Positions 31,503 through 39,864 of a stretch of 64,000 nt of DNA are shown here, in pieces. The stretch spans positions 217,556 through 281,555 of the forward strand of contig NZ_JXQZ01000032.1 in assembly GCF_000878135.1 (NCBI RefSeq), in the 5' to 3' direction. Within the stretch, counting starts at the first letter, position 1, and each line of letters begins with the position of its first letter. The position numbers and the translations under genes were made by a program. The stretch comes from Frigoribacterium sp. MEB024 (GTDB lineage: Bacteria; Actinomycetota; Actinomycetes; Actinomycetales; Microbacteriaceae). The notes beneath the pieces were generated by a model. That model saw nothing but the letters and a program-made list of their open reading frames with translations, ran no database searches and was not told the DNA's origin.

Positions 31503-32744
31503 ATGGCATCAAAGAAGATCTTCGGCATCGTCCTGGCTGGTGGCGAGGGCAAACGCCTGATGCCGCTGACCGCCGACCGCGCGAAACCCGCTGTCCCGTT
31601 CGGTGGCAACTACCGCCTCGTCGACTTCGCCCTGTCGAACCTGATCAACTCGGGTCTTCGGCAGATCGTCGTCCTGACGCAGTACAAGTCGCACAGCCTC
31701 GACCGCCACGTGTCGCAGACCTGGAGCATCGAGGGCCTGCTCGGCGCCTACGTCGCCTCGGTCCCGGCCCAGCAGCGGCTCGGCAAGCGCTGGTTCGCCG
31801 GCAGTGCCGACGCCATCCTGCAGAGCCTCAACCTGCTGCGTGACGAGAAGCCCGACATCGTCGTCGTGGTCGGCGCCGACCACGTCTACCGCATGGACTT
31901 CTCCCAGATGATCGAGGCGCACATCGCCTCGGGCGCCGGGGTCACCGTGGCTGCCATCCGTCAGCCCATCTCCCTCGCCGACCAGTTCGGCGTCATCGAG
32001 GTCGACTCCGACGACCCGACCCGCATCGGCCGGTTCCTCGAGAAGCCGACGGACGCCACGGGTCTGCCGGACTCCCCCGACGAGATCCTCGCGTCCATGG
32101 GCAACTACGTCTTCGACGCGGACGTCCTGATCGACGCCGTGCTGCGCGACGGCGAGAAGCCCGACTCGAACCACGACATGGGCGGCGACATCGTCCCCGA
32201 CTTCGTGTCCCGTGGCGACGCGGCCGTCTACGACCTGAACCGCAACGAGGTGCCCGGGGCGACCGAGCGCGACCGCTACTACTGGCGCGACGTCGGCACC
32301 ATCGACTCGTTCTACGACGCGCACCGCGACCTGATCTCGGCCCTGCCGATCTTCAACCTCTACAACACCGACTGGCCGATCTTCAGCCAGCAGCTCAACT
32401 CTCCCCCGGCGAAGTTCGTCCGTGACGGCCACGGCAACCTCGGAACGACGATCGACTCGATCGTGTCGCTGGGCTCGTTGCTCTCGGGGGCGCACGTGGA
32501 GCGCAGCGTCCTGGGCCCCTGGTGCACCCTCGACAGCGGCTCGCGGGTCGTCGACTCGGTGGTCTTCGAGCGGGCGCACGTCGGCCCGAACGCCGTCGTC
32601 AACCGGGCGATCCTCGACAAGGACGTCGTCATCGCGGCCGGGGCCTCCGTCGGCGTCGATCCCGAGGCCGACCGGGCCCGTGGCTTCACCGTCACGCCGT
32701 CCGGCATCACGGTGGTCGGCAAGGGCGTCCGCGTCGACCAGTAG
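31503..32744 (+). CDS. glgC: Glucose-1-phosphate adenylyltransferase
   Basis: A 413-residue ADP-glucose pyrophosphorylase. N-terminal [28 protein letters not shown] binds nucleotide, [20 protein letters not shown] and [12 protein letters not shown] carry catalytic residues, FLEKP and [16 protein letters not shown] follow, and the C-terminal left-handed beta helix contains the allosteric part. It commits glucose-1-phosphate to alpha-glucan synthesis in the cytoplasm. The gene is divergent from glgA/glgM, 47 bases apart. A CATTCT hexamer 6 bases before the ATG is a possible weak leaderless promoter, since no Shine-Dalgarno is visible. Confidence 0.97.
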   Translation: MASKKIFGIVLAGGEGKRLMPLTADRAKPAVPFGGNYRLVDFALSNLINSGLRQIVVLTQYKSHSLDRHVSQTWSIEGLLGAYVASVPAQQRLGKRWFAGSADAILQSLNLLRDEKPDIVVVVGADHVYRMDFSQMIEAHIASGAGVTVAAIRQPISLADQFGVIEVDSDDPTRIGRFLEKPTDATGLPDSPDEILASMGNYVFDADVLIDAVLRDGEKPDSNHDMGGDIVPDFVSRGDAAVYDLNRNEVPGATERDRYYWRDVGTIDSFYDAHRDLISALPIFNLYNTDWPIFSQQLNSPPAKFVRDGHGNLGTTIDSIVSLGSLLSGAHVERSVLGPWCTLDSGSRVVDSVVFERAHVGPNAVVNRAILDKDVVIAAGASVGVDPEADRARGFTVTPSGITVVGKGVRVDQ

Positions 32745-32785
32745 TCCTCCGAGGTCACACGAGAGGCGCGGTGCGCCGACGGCCC

Positions 32786-32797
32786 TAGGCTGTCGGC
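32786..32797 (+). promoter_or_regulatory. -10 TAGGCT, leaderless start of serB
   Basis: TAGGCT (32786-32791), six bases, then GTG at 32798. Confidence 0.5.
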
Positions 32798-33436
32798 GTG
32801 CCGCGTTTCCTCATCGTCCTCGACGTCGACTCCACCCTGATCGAGGACGAGGTGATCGAGCTGCTGGCCGACGCCGCCGGTTCGCGAGAGCGCGTCGAGG
32901 ACGTCACCTCTCGGGCGATGGCGGGTGAACTCGACTTCGCTGCCAGCCTGGCCGAGCGCGTCGCGACGCTCGAGGGCTTGCCCGAGTCCGTCTTCGCCGA
33001 GGTGCGTTCGCGCATCAAGCCGACCCGCGGCGTCCGTGAACTCCTCGACGGCGTCCACGCCGCGGGTGGCCTCGTCGGCGTCGTGTCGGGCGGGTTCCAC
33101 GAGACCCTCGACCCGCTGGCCGACGACCTGGGCCTGGACTTCCGCCGGGCCAACCGCCTCGAGGTGCGGGACGGCCGGCTGACCGGACGGGTCTCCGGCC
33201 CCGTGATCGACGCGCACGCCAAGGCCGTCGCCCTGCGGCAATGGGCCGAGGAGGCGCGGGTCGGCCTCGCGCACACCGTCGCCGTCGGCGACGGGGCCAA
33301 CGATCTCGAGATGATGGCCGTAGCGGGACTCTCGGTCGCGTTCAACGCCAAGCCGCGGGTCCGTGAGCGAGCCGACGTGGTCGTCGGGACGAACGACCTC
33401 TCTCAGCTGCTGCCCCTGCTCGGACTGCGCGGCTGA
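32798..33436 (+). CDS. serB: Phosphoserine phosphatase (HAD superfamily)
   Basis: 212 residues, a single HAD domain. Motif I is LDVDSTLIEDE with the nucleophile and acid Asp (near residues 8-18), motif II is in GVVSGGFHETLDPLA (Ser near 99), motif III Lys is in HAKAVAL, and motif IV is VAVGDGANDLEMMAVAGLSVAFNAKP with the metal-binding Asp. This matches SerB, which releases L-serine from phosphoserine in the last step of serine synthesis. It lacks the N-terminal ACT domains of longer SerB forms. The start is leaderless after TAGGCT. A bulged hairpin follows the gene. Confidence 0.92.
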   Translation: MPRFLIVLDVDSTLIEDEVIELLADAAGSRERVEDVTSRAMAGELDFAASLAERVATLEGLPESVFAEVRSRIKPTRGVRELLDGVHAAGGLVGVVSGGFHETLDPLADDLGLDFRRANRLEVRDGRLTGRVSGPVIDAHAKAVALRQWAEEARVGLAHTVAVGDGANDLEMMAVAGLSVAFNAKPRVRERADVVVGTNDLSQLLPLLGLRG

Positions 33437-33445
33437 CCCGCGGCG

Positions 33446-33483
33446 GGAGGCGGGCGTCCCTCGAGGGGACGACCCGCGCCTCC
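33446..33483. terminator. Imperfect hairpin between serB and the FabG-type gene
   Basis: GGAGGCG..GTCCC (33446-33460) pairs with GGGGAC..CGCCTCC (33465-33483) with a bulge around a TCGA loop. It lies between two convergent stops. Its right arm contains a copy of the ACCCGCGCCTCC 12-mer. Confidence 0.5.
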
Positions 33484-33496
33484 TGCGTGGTCGGAC

Positions 33497-34207
33497 CTAG
33501 TGGCCCATGCCGAGGCCGCCGTCGACCGGGATCACGGCCCCCGAGATGTAGGCGGCGTCGTCGCCCGCGAGCCACGTGATCGTCTTCGCGACCTCCCCCG
33601 TGGTGCCGTACCGGCCGGCGGGAATGCTCTTCTTGTACTCGGCCTGCTGCGCCTCGGGCAGGACGGCGGTCATGTCGGTCTCGACGAAGCCCGGGGCCAC
33701 CACGTTGGCGGTGATGCCGCGGGCCCCGAGCTCGCGGGTCAGCGAGCGGGCGAAGCCCACCAGGCCCGCCTTCGAGGCGGCGTAGTTGGCCTGGCCCGGG
33801 CCGCCGTAGAGACCGACGACGCTCGACACGAGGACGATGCGTCCGAAGCGGGCCTTCAACATGCCCTTGGACGCCCGCTTGACGACGCGGAAGGCGCCGC
33901 CGAGGTTGGTGTCGACGACCGAGGTGAAGTCGTCCTCGGTCATGCGCATGAGCAGACCGTCCTTCGTGATGCCGGCGTTGGCGACGACGACCTCGACCGG
34001 CCCGAGCTCGGCCTCGACGGTGCTGAAGGCCGCGTCGATCGACGCGGCGTCGGTGACGTCGGCGACGACGGTGAGCGTCCCCTCGGGGCCCCGCCCGCTG
34101 CGGGCCGTGACGGCGACGCGGTGACCCTGGGCGACGAACTCTTCGGCGATGGCGAAGCCGATGCCTCGGTTGCCGCCGGTGACGAGGACGGTGCGGGGCG
34201 TGGTCAT
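33497..34207 (-). CDS. fabG: 3-oxoacyl-ACP reductase FabG-type SDR
   Basis: A 236-residue classical short-chain dehydrogenase. Cofactor motif VLVTGGNRGIGFAIAEEF (near residues 7-24), NAG at 76-78 (VVANAGITKDGLLMRM), catalytic Ser in VLVSSVVGLYGG, Y-x3-K in NYAASKAGLVGFARSL, and NVVAPGFVETDM near 182-193. The ITKDGLLMRM segment favours FabG, the NADPH-dependent ketoreductase of fatty-acid elongation, over other SDR enzymes. GAGGAG lies 6 bases before the ATG. No enoyl-ACP reductase gene follows it here. Confidence 0.9.
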   Translation of the reverse strand: MTTPRTVLVTGGNRGIGFAIAEEFVAQGHRVAVTARSGRGPEGTLTVVADVTDAASIDAAFSTVEAELGPVEVVVANAGITKDGLLMRMTEDDFTSVVDTNLGGAFRVVKRASKGMLKARFGRIVLVSSVVGLYGGPGQANYAASKAGLVGFARSLTRELGARGITANVVAPGFVETDMTAVLPEAQQAEYKKSIPAGRYGTTGEVAKTITWLAGDDAAYISGAVIPVDGGLGMGH

Positions 34208-34412
34208 GGGTTGTCTCCTCGTGAGCGATCTCGACGGTGGCCGCGAGGTCGCGGCGCGGATCGGCGAACCTGTGATCGGCAGGCCGCCGACCAGCCTACT
34301 GTCGGACCCGGGTCATAGGATCGAGGCGCTCCCCCGGACGTCTCGTGCCCGAGTCCCGTCCGGCACCCGTCCGTGGTGCGTCCGCCCTCTTCCCGACATC
34401 GAGGTGTGCCCC

Positions 34413-34787
34413 GTGAAGGCCTCGAACACGATCACATCCCTCCCGCCCTCCCCCACCGACGACCGGCACTCCCGCATGGTCAAGTACCTGGTGGCGATGG
34501 GCATCAGGTTGGTCTGCATCGCCCTCTGCTTCGTCTTCCCCCTCGGCTGGTGGACCCTGTTGCCCGTCATCGGTGCCGTCGTCATCCCCTACATCGCCGT
34601 CGTCTTCGCGAACGTGGGCCACGAGGCGGGCGACGCAGTCGAGAGCCCGGGCGGCATCGAGCTCTACCGCGAGCCGCAGGCGCCGTTCCGGCCGACCGTG
34701 GTCGACGGCGACGCGGGTCCTGCCGGCCCCGCCGCCTCGTCCGATGACGCGCCCGGCGAGGCGGATCACGATCGGCGGAGCGCCTGA
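34413..34787 (+). CDS. DUF3099-type small membrane protein
   Basis: 124 residues with two adjacent transmembrane helices (about residues 30-46 and 50-68: MGIRLVCIALCFVFPLGWW and LLPVIGAVVIPYIAVVFAN). A helix-turn-helix-like membrane hairpin is flanked by a short N-terminus and an acidic low-complexity C-terminus. It matches the actinobacterial DUF3099 pattern; function unknown. GTG 34413 is chosen because GAGG lies 8 bases upstream; GTG 34404 is possible. The stop overlaps the next ATG (TGATG), so it is translationally linked to the Cys/His protein and SURF1. Confidence 0.8.
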   Translation: MKASNTITSLPPSPTDDRHSRMVKYLVAMGIRLVCIALCFVFPLGWWTLLPVIGAVVIPYIAVVFANVGHEAGDAVESPGGIELYREPQAPFRPTVVDGDAGPAGPAASSDDAPGEADHDRRSA

Positions 34788-35023
34788 TGCTCGGCCTCGA
34801 TCCCGTCGGCGTGCAGTGCTCTCGCGCCTCCTGTCGAGCCGAGGCACGGCATAATGTCCACTGGCGCAACCCCAAGATCCATGGCATCGATCGGGTCAAG
34901 GTGTGGTCGGCGTGCGACGAGCACGTCGACTTCCTGCGTGAGTTCCTCGAGGCACGTGACTTCCCGGTCGTCGTGACGGGGGTGTCAGAGGTCGTCGAAC
35001 AGGTCGGAACGGAGGCGCGGTGA
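34787..35023 (+). CDS. Small Cys/His protein (zinc-ribbon-like)
   Basis: 78 residues. Cys11, Cys16, Cys43 and His46 form a C-x4-C...C-x2-H pattern that could bind zinc or another metal. The rest is HNVHWRNPKIHGIDRVKVWSACDEH followed by an amphipathic helix. Comparable actinobacterial proteins are sometimes mislabelled acetone carboxylase, for which there is no sequence basis: it is far too short. The gene overlaps the DUF3099 stop and the SURF1 start, so it is made together with a cytochrome-oxidase assembly factor. Function unknown; metal handling is an inference. Confidence 0.8.
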   Translation: MLGLDPVGVQCSRASCRAEARHNVHWRNPKIHGIDRVKVWSACDEHVDFLREFLEARDFPVVVTGVSEVVEQVGTEAR

Positions 35024-35871
35024 CGAACATCCGCTTCGCCCTCTCGCGCAGATGGCTGGGCTACCTCGCCGTCGCCGTCGTCTTCGCGATCATCTGCGTG
35101 TTCCTCGCCCACTGGCAGTGGTCGCGGCACGATGAGAAGCTCGCGGTCGTGCACCAGCTCGAGCAGACCTACGACGCCGATCCGATCCCCCTGCAGCAGG
35201 CCTTGCCCGAACTGTCGTCCTACGACGCCGCTCAAGAGTGGCAGCCGGTCGAGATGACCGGGCGCTACCTCACCGACGACGAGTTGCTGGTGCGCAACCG
35301 CCCGCTCAACGGGCAGCCCGGCTTCGAGGTGCTCGTCCCGTTCCGCACCACCCAGGGCGAGATCTTCGTCGTCGACCGCGGTTGGGTGCCCACCGGCAAC
35401 GCCCAGGACTCCCCCGACGTCGTGCCCGCGCCTCCTTCGGGCGACGTCACCGTGATCGCACGCCTGAAGCCGGGCGAGCCGGCGCTGGGCGACCGGACGG
35501 GCGTTCCCGGGACGAACCAGATCGCGACCATCCAACTCAGCGAGGTCGAATCGCGAGTCGGGCAGCCCGTCTACTCGAGCGCCTACGGTCTGGTCGTCAG
35601 CGAGAGCCCCGCGCCGGCGACGGCACCCGTGCCGTCCTCCAAGCCCGAGATCGACACCGGGCTCAACCTGTCGTACTTCGTCCAGTGGCTCATGTTCGCG
35701 GTCGGAGCCTTCGGGTTCCTGTTCTACGTCTTCCGACAGGAGTACCGCAACCAGAACGCCGACGACGACGAACTCGTCGAGCGCGAGGCCGAACGGCAGC
35801 GTCGTCGCGACGCCCGGCCCCGCCACGACAACGACGTCGAGGACGAGATCCTCGACGGCGCGCGCCGCTGA
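35020..35871 (+). CDS. SURF1 family cytochrome oxidase biogenesis protein
   Basis: A 283-residue membrane protein. The first helix is near residues 13-32, a large external domain follows with EWQPVEMTGRYLTDDELLVRNRPLNGQPGFEVLVPFRT and VDRGWVP, and the second helix near 220-240 has LSYFVQWLMFAVGAFGFLFYVFRQE. The last 40 residues are charged and cytoplasmic. SURF1 proteins help insert heme a into cytochrome c oxidase; the heme A genes ctaA and ctaB lie 7-9 kb downstream. The GTG start sits in the sequence GGAGGCGCGGTG, so the dispersed 9-mer serves as its ribosome site, and overlaps the upstream TGA. Confidence 0.93.
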   Translation: MTNIRFALSRRWLGYLAVAVVFAIICVFLAHWQWSRHDEKLAVVHQLEQTYDADPIPLQQALPELSSYDAAQEWQPVEMTGRYLTDDELLVRNRPLNGQPGFEVLVPFRTTQGEIFVVDRGWVPTGNAQDSPDVVPAPPSGDVTVIARLKPGEPALGDRTGVPGTNQIATIQLSEVESRVGQPVYSSAYGLVVSESPAPATAPVPSSKPEIDTGLNLSYFVQWLMFAVGAFGFLFYVFRQEYRNQNADDDELVEREAERQRRRDARPRHDNDVEDEILDGARR

Positions 35872-35948
35872 CCGGACCACCGGCCGGGCGCTGGTGCCCC
35901 AGGGCCTGGCCCGTTCTCGGTCGTGCTAGGTCGAGCAGGGCAGGTTGA

Positions 35949-37547
35949 TCAGGCCAGGTTGATCAGGTCGGAGTAGTCCGGGGTCCAGTGGTCCTCGGTG
36001 CCCTCGGGCATGATCAGCACGCGCTCGGGGTTCAACGCCTCGACGGCACCCTCGTCGTGGCTCACCAGGACGACGGCCCCTTCGTAGTTGCTCAGCGCGT
36101 CGAGGATCTCGAGGCGACTCGCGGGGTCGAGGTTGTTGGTGGGCTCGTCGAGCAGCAGGACGTTCGCGCCCGAGACGACGATCATCGCCAGAGCCAGCCG
36201 TGTCTTCTCGCCGCCGGACAGCACACCGGCCGGCTTGGCCGAGTCGTCGCCCGTGAAGAGGAACGAGCCCAACACCCGTCGAGCCTCCATCTCGGTGATG
36301 TTCGGCGAGGACGACACCATGTTCTCGAGCACGCTGCGCTTGACGTCGATGGTCTCGTGCTCCTGGGCGTAGTAGCCGACCCGCAGCCCATGGCCCGGCT
36401 CGAGCTGCCCGGTGTCGGGAGCGTCGACCCCTGCGAGGATGCGCAGGAGGGTCGTCTTGCCGGCACCGTTCAGGCCCAGGATGACGACTTTCGAGCCACG
36501 GTCGATGGCGAGGTCGACGGCGGTGAAGATCTCGAGCGAACCGTAGCTCTTCGACAGGTTCGAGGCCATGAGGGGCGTCTTGCCGCACGCCACCGGCGTC
36601 GGGAATCGCAGCTTGGCCACGCGGTCGACCGCGCGGACCTCGTCGAGACCGGAGAGGAGCTTCTCGGCTCGTGCCACCATCTGGTGAGCCGCAGCGGCCT
36701 TCGACGCCTTGGCGCCGAACCGGGCCGCCTGCTTCTGCAGGGCCGAGGCCTGCTTCTCGGCGTTCGAGCGCTCTTTCTTGCGGCGCTCCTCGTCGGCAGC
36801 ACGCTGCCGCTGGTAGTTGCGCCACCCCATGTTGTAGACGTCGATGGCTTGGCGGTTGGCGTCGAGGTAGAAGACGCGGTTGACGACCTCCTCGACGAGT
36901 TCGATGTCGTGGCTGATCACGATGACGCCGCCCTGGTAGGTCTTCAGGTACTCGCGGAGCCAGACGACGGAGTCGGCGTCGAGGTGGTTCGTGGGCTCGT
37001 CGAGGATCATCGTATCGGCGGCCGAGAACAGGATGCGGGCCAGCTCGATGCGCCGGCGCTGACCACCCGACAACGTCGACAGGGGCTGGTCGAGGATGCG
37101 GTCCGGCAGGCTCAGGTTGCTCGCGATGGAGGCCGCCTCGGCCTCGGCTGCGTACCCGCCGAGGGCGTTGAACTGGTCGTCGAGATCGCCGTAGCGTTTC
37201 ATGGCGCGGGCGGCGACGTCGGGATCCGGGTCACCCATGGCGAGGGTGGCTTCCTGGATGCCGAGCAGCAACTGGCCGAGACCCCGGGCGTCGAGGATGC
37301 GGGTCCGGGCGAGGTCTTCGGGGTTGCCACTGCGGGGGTCCTGCGGGAGGTAGCCGATCTCACCGGAGCGCTCGATCTTGCCGCCCGTCGGGAGGGTCTC
37401 GCCGGCCAGCGTCTTGGTCATGGTCGTCTTGCCGGCGCCGTTGCGGCCGACGAGGCCGATCTTGTCGCCCCGGTCGACCCGGAACGAGACGTCGGCCATG
37501 AGGAGGCGCGCGCCGACGCGGATCTCGAGATCGTGCACGGAGAGCAC
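35949..37547 (-). CDS. ABC-F family ATPase
   Basis: A 532-residue soluble protein with two ABC domains and no membrane part. Domain 1: GRNGAGKTT (near residues 37-45), LSGGQRRR, ILDEPTNHLDADS. A charged linker near 240-310 (EERRKKERSNAEKQASALQKQ) is the ABC-F arm that reaches into the ribosomal E site. Domain 2: GLNGAGKTT, LSGGEKTR, LLLDEPTNNLDPAS. Family members modulate translation or protect ribosomes; this one resembles the actinobacterial housekeeping type near the suf genes. GTG 37547 is the likely start: homology (LSVHDLEIRVGARLL) begins there. It is divergent from bioY. Confidence 0.93.
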   Translation of the reverse strand: MLSVHDLEIRVGARLLMADVSFRVDRGDKIGLVGRNGAGKTTMTKTLAGETLPTGGKIERSGEIGYLPQDPRSGNPEDLARTRILDARGLGQLLLGIQEATLAMGDPDPDVAARAMKRYGDLDDQFNALGGYAAEAEAASIASNLSLPDRILDQPLSTLSGGQRRRIELARILFSAADTMILDEPTNHLDADSVVWLREYLKTYQGGVIVISHDIELVEEVVNRVFYLDANRQAIDVYNMGWRNYQRQRAADEERRKKERSNAEKQASALQKQAARFGAKASKAAAAHQMVARAEKLLSGLDEVRAVDRVAKLRFPTPVACGKTPLMASNLSKSYGSLEIFTAVDLAIDRGSKVVILGLNGAGKTTLLRILAGVDAPDTGQLEPGHGLRVGYYAQEHETIDVKRSVLENMVSSSPNITEMEARRVLGSFLFTGDDSAKPAGVLSGGEKTRLALAMIVVSGANVLLLDEPTNNLDPASRLEILDALSNYEGAVVLVSHDEGAVEALNPERVLIMPEGTEDHWTPDYSDLINLA

Positions 37548-37556
37548 AGCAGATGT

Positions 37557-37568
37557 CCAATCGATTGG
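37557..37568. promoter_or_regulatory. Perfect 12-bp palindrome CCAATCGATTGG
   Basis: Lies 9 bases before the ABC-F start codon in the region divergent to bioY. Symmetry and AT-rich core fit an operator; the regulator is unknown. Confidence 0.35.
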
Positions 37569-37695
37569 TGAGGAGTCCACAACGGGGCCCGGAAGGGGGC
37601 CGCCCATAGGATGGGGACGTCGTGTGGAGAGGGTCGCAGCACTGCGCTGCCGACCAGCCGCTCGGCCGATCAACCTACCCATTCTAGGAGTCCCC

Positions 37696-38301
37696 ATGAC
37701 GAACACTGCCGCATCGACCTCACGGCCGGTCCTCGCCGACCGTCTGGTGGCCCGGGGCGTCGCCACCGACGTGGCCCTCGTCCTCGGTGGAGTCGCCGTC
37801 GTCTCGGCCCTCGCGCAGGTGCAGGTGCCGCTCTGGCCGGTGCCCGTCACCGGACAGACGCTCGGTGTGATGCTCGTCGGCGCCTCCCTCGGCGCCCGTC
37901 GCGGGGCGCTCTCCTTGGCCACCTACCTGGTGCTGGGTGTCGCGGGCTTGCCGATCTTCGCCGAGTTCTCGGGCGGACCCCTCAGCGTCCTCAAGCCGAG
38001 CTTCGGGTTCGTCATCGGGTTCGTCGTCGCAGCGGCCGTCATCGGCTGGCTCTCCGAGCGGGACTGGGACAAGAAGTGGTGGCGCTCGGCGGCGGCCTTC
38101 TTCCTGGCGAGCCTGATCCCCTTCGCCGTCGGCCTCCCCTACCTGGCCGTCGTGCTCGGGTCGTTGGGTCTGCCGAACGACCTGCCGAGCGTCCTCGCGG
38201 CCGGCCTGTACCCGTTCATCGTCGGCGGCATCGCCAAGTGGCTGATCGCGGCGGCGGCCCTGCCCCTCGCCTGGCGTGCGCTGAAGCGCATCGGTGACTA
38301 G
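37696..38301 (+). CDS. bioY: Biotin transporter substrate-binding subunit BioY
   Basis: A 201-residue integral membrane S component with about six helices. Characteristic blocks are AQVQVPLWPVPVTGQTLGVMLVGASLGARRGALSLATYLVLGVAGLPIF and GYFIGF-like FGFVIGFVVAAAVIGWLSER. It captures biotin and works alone or with an energy-coupling factor module (EcfA/EcfT); no bioM or bioN gene is adjacent. AGGAG lies 5 bases before ATG 37696. A long perfect hairpin terminates it. Confidence 0.94.
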   Translation: MTNTAASTSRPVLADRLVARGVATDVALVLGGVAVVSALAQVQVPLWPVPVTGQTLGVMLVGASLGARRGALSLATYLVLGVAGLPIFAEFSGGPLSVLKPSFGFVIGFVVAAAVIGWLSERDWDKKWWRSAAAFFLASLIPFAVGLPYLAVVLGSLGLPNDLPSVLAAGLYPFIVGGIAKWLIAAAALPLAWRALKRIGD

Positions 38302-38338
38302 CGCCTCCCGTTCCCCGGCGTGATCGTCGAGGACACGC

Positions 38339-38377
38339 GACGAAGCCCCGCCCCTCTCGGAGGGGCGGGGCTTCGTC
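38339..38377. terminator. Bidirectional terminator between bioY and sufT
   Basis: Perfect 18-bp stem, arms 38339-38356 and 38360-38377 (start GACGAAGCCCC, end GGGGCTTCGTC), with a 3-base loop TCG. It lies between two convergent genes. Confidence 0.9.
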
Positions 38378-38397
38378 GTCGTTCCGACGGGCGGGTT

Positions 38398-38730
38398 TCA
38401 GATGGAGAACCCGATGGCGCGCATCATGTCGCGACCGTCGTCCGTGATGCGATCGGGGCCCCACGGCGGCATCCACACCCAGTTGATGCGGAAGGCGTCG
38501 ACGACACCGTCGAGGGCATTGGCCGTGTCGCCCTCGATGACGTCCGTCAAGGGGCAGCCGGCGCTCGTCAGGGTCATGCTGATGATGAGCGCGTTCTCGT
38601 GCTCTTCGTCCATCGCGAGGTCGTAGATGAGCCCCAGATCGACGATGTTGACGCCCAGCTCGGGGTCGACGACCTCTTTCAGTGCCTCGATGGTCTGGTC
38701 GAACTTCTCGGGGCTGAGTGCGACGGCCAC
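38398..38730 (-). CDS. sufT: Fe-S assembly factor SufT (DUF59 family)
   Basis: 110 residues of the MIP18/DUF59 type: IEALKEVVDPELGVNIVDLGLIYDL near the N-terminus, the conserved cysteine in MTLTSAGCPLTDVI, and VWMPPWGPDRITDDGRDMMRAIG at the C-terminus. SufT proteins help mature Fe-S enzymes in Gram-positive bacteria. It is the last gene of the suf operon, 2 bases after sufC. Confidence 0.93.
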   Translation of the reverse strand: MAVALSPEKFDQTIEALKEVVDPELGVNIVDLGLIYDLAMDEEHENALIISMTLTSAGCPLTDVIEGDTANALDGVVDAFRINWVWMPPWGPDRITDDGRDMMRAIGFSI

Positions 38731-38732
38731 GG

Positions 38733-39518
38733 TCAGACCGCCGGGGTCGCGGCGGCCTCGGCGGCGGCTGCCGTGACGTACCGGTCGTAGCCATCGTTCT
38801 CGAGGCGGTCGGCCAGCTCGGGCCCACCCTCGTCGGCGACGTGACCGTCGACGAACACGTGGACGAAGTCGGGCTTGATGTAGCGCAGGATGCGCGTGTA
38901 GTGCGTGATGAGCAGCAAGCCGAGTCCGGTGTTGGTCTTGGCACGGTTGACGCCCTCGGACACGATCTTCAGCGCGTCGACGTCGAGACCCGAGTCGGTC
39001 TCGTCGAGGACGGCGAACTTCGGCTTGAGGAGCTCGAGCTGCATGATCTCGTGTCGTTTCTTCTCGCCACCCGAGAAGCCTTCGTTGACGTTGCGCTCGG
39101 CGAAGGCCGAGTCCATCTTGAGCGCGTTCATCGACTCGCGGAGGTCCTTGATCCAGCCGCGGATGGCCGGAGCCTCGCCGTCGAGAGCCGTCTTGGCCGT
39201 GCGGAGGAAGTTCGAGACCGTGACGCCGGGGATCTCGACGGGGTACTGCATGGCGAGGAAGAGCCCTGCCTTGGCGCGCTCGTCGACGCTCATCTCGAGC
39301 ACCTCACGACCGTCGAGGAGGATGGAGCCCCCGTCGACGTTGTAGCGGGGGTGGCCGGCGATCGTGTAGGCGAGGGTGGACTTGCCCGAGCCGTTGGGGC
39401 CCATGACGGCGTGGATCTCGCCCTCGTTGATGGTGAGGTCGACGCCCTTGAGGATGGGCTTGGGGCCGGCGTCGGTGTCGATGCTGACCTTGAGGTCGCG
39501 GATCTCGAGAGTGGACAT
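38733..39518 (-). CDS. sufC: Fe-S cluster assembly ATPase SufC
   Basis: A 261-residue ABC-type ATPase of the SufBCD scaffold complex. Walker A GPNGSGKST (near residues 41-49), the SufC-type signature FSGGEKKR (near 147-154), Walker B AVLDETDSGLDVDALK (near 168-183), and the switch His in ITHYTRIL. ATP hydrolysis drives rearrangement of SufB/SufD during cluster assembly in the cytoplasm. AAGGA lies 8 bases before ATG 39518; the in-frame region upstream belongs antisense to the Rieske gene. Confidence 0.97.
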   Translation of the reverse strand: MSTLEIRDLKVSIDTDAGPKPILKGVDLTINEGEIHAVMGPNGSGKSTLAYTIAGHPRYNVDGGSILLDGREVLEMSVDERAKAGLFLAMQYPVEIPGVTVSNFLRTAKTALDGEAPAIRGWIKDLRESMNALKMDSAFAERNVNEGFSGGEKKRHEIMQLELLKPKFAVLDETDSGLDVDALKIVSEGVNRAKTNTGLGLLLITHYTRILRYIKPDFVHVFVDGHVADEGGPELADRLENDGYDRYVTAAAAEAAATPAV

Positions 39519-39531
39519 GCGTTCTGTTCCT

Positions 39532-39864
39532 TTACTGTGCGGCGCCGGTGGAGGTCGAGGTGGTGTCGACGTACACCTCGCCGTCGATGACGGAGACCGA
39601 GAAGACCGGTACGGGTTCGTAGGCGGGCAGCGTGAGCGGCTTGCCGGTGGTGAGCTCGAACTTGGAGCCGTGGGCCCAGCACTCGAGGGTGTCGTCCTCG
39701 ACGAAGCCCTCGGAGAGGGAGATGTCGCCGTGGGTGCAGGTGTCGCCGATCGCGTGGATCGTGCCGGCACTGTCTTTCACGACGGCGATCGCGACGCCGT
39801 CGACGACGACGCGGTGCGCCTGGGAGGGGCTGACGTCGTCGACGCCGCAGACCTTCGTGGCCAT
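39532..39864 (-). CDS. Rieske [2Fe-2S] ferredoxin-like protein within the suf operon
   Basis: 110 residues forming a single small Rieske domain. The cluster ligands are visible as C-x-H in GDTCTHGDISLSEG and C-x2-H in TLECWAHGSKFEL. It resembles ferredoxin subunits of non-heme iron oxygenases (NirD/BphF type). Its start overlaps the sufD stop (ATGA) and sufC follows 13 bases later, so it is an integral part of the operon. It may donate electrons during cluster assembly or be an early client of the Suf system; this is inference. Confidence 0.95.
   Translation of the reverse strand: MATKVCGVDDVSPSQAHRVVVDGVAIAVVKDSAGTIHAIGDTCTHGDISLSEGFVEDDTLECWAHGSKFELTTGKPLTLPAYEPVPVFSVSVIDGEVYVDTTSTSTGAAQ

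Noticed and set aside
34787..35023. Acetone carboxylase subunit
   Set aside because: The protein is 78 residues and shares nothing with carboxylase subunits; that label circulates for similar small proteins without support.
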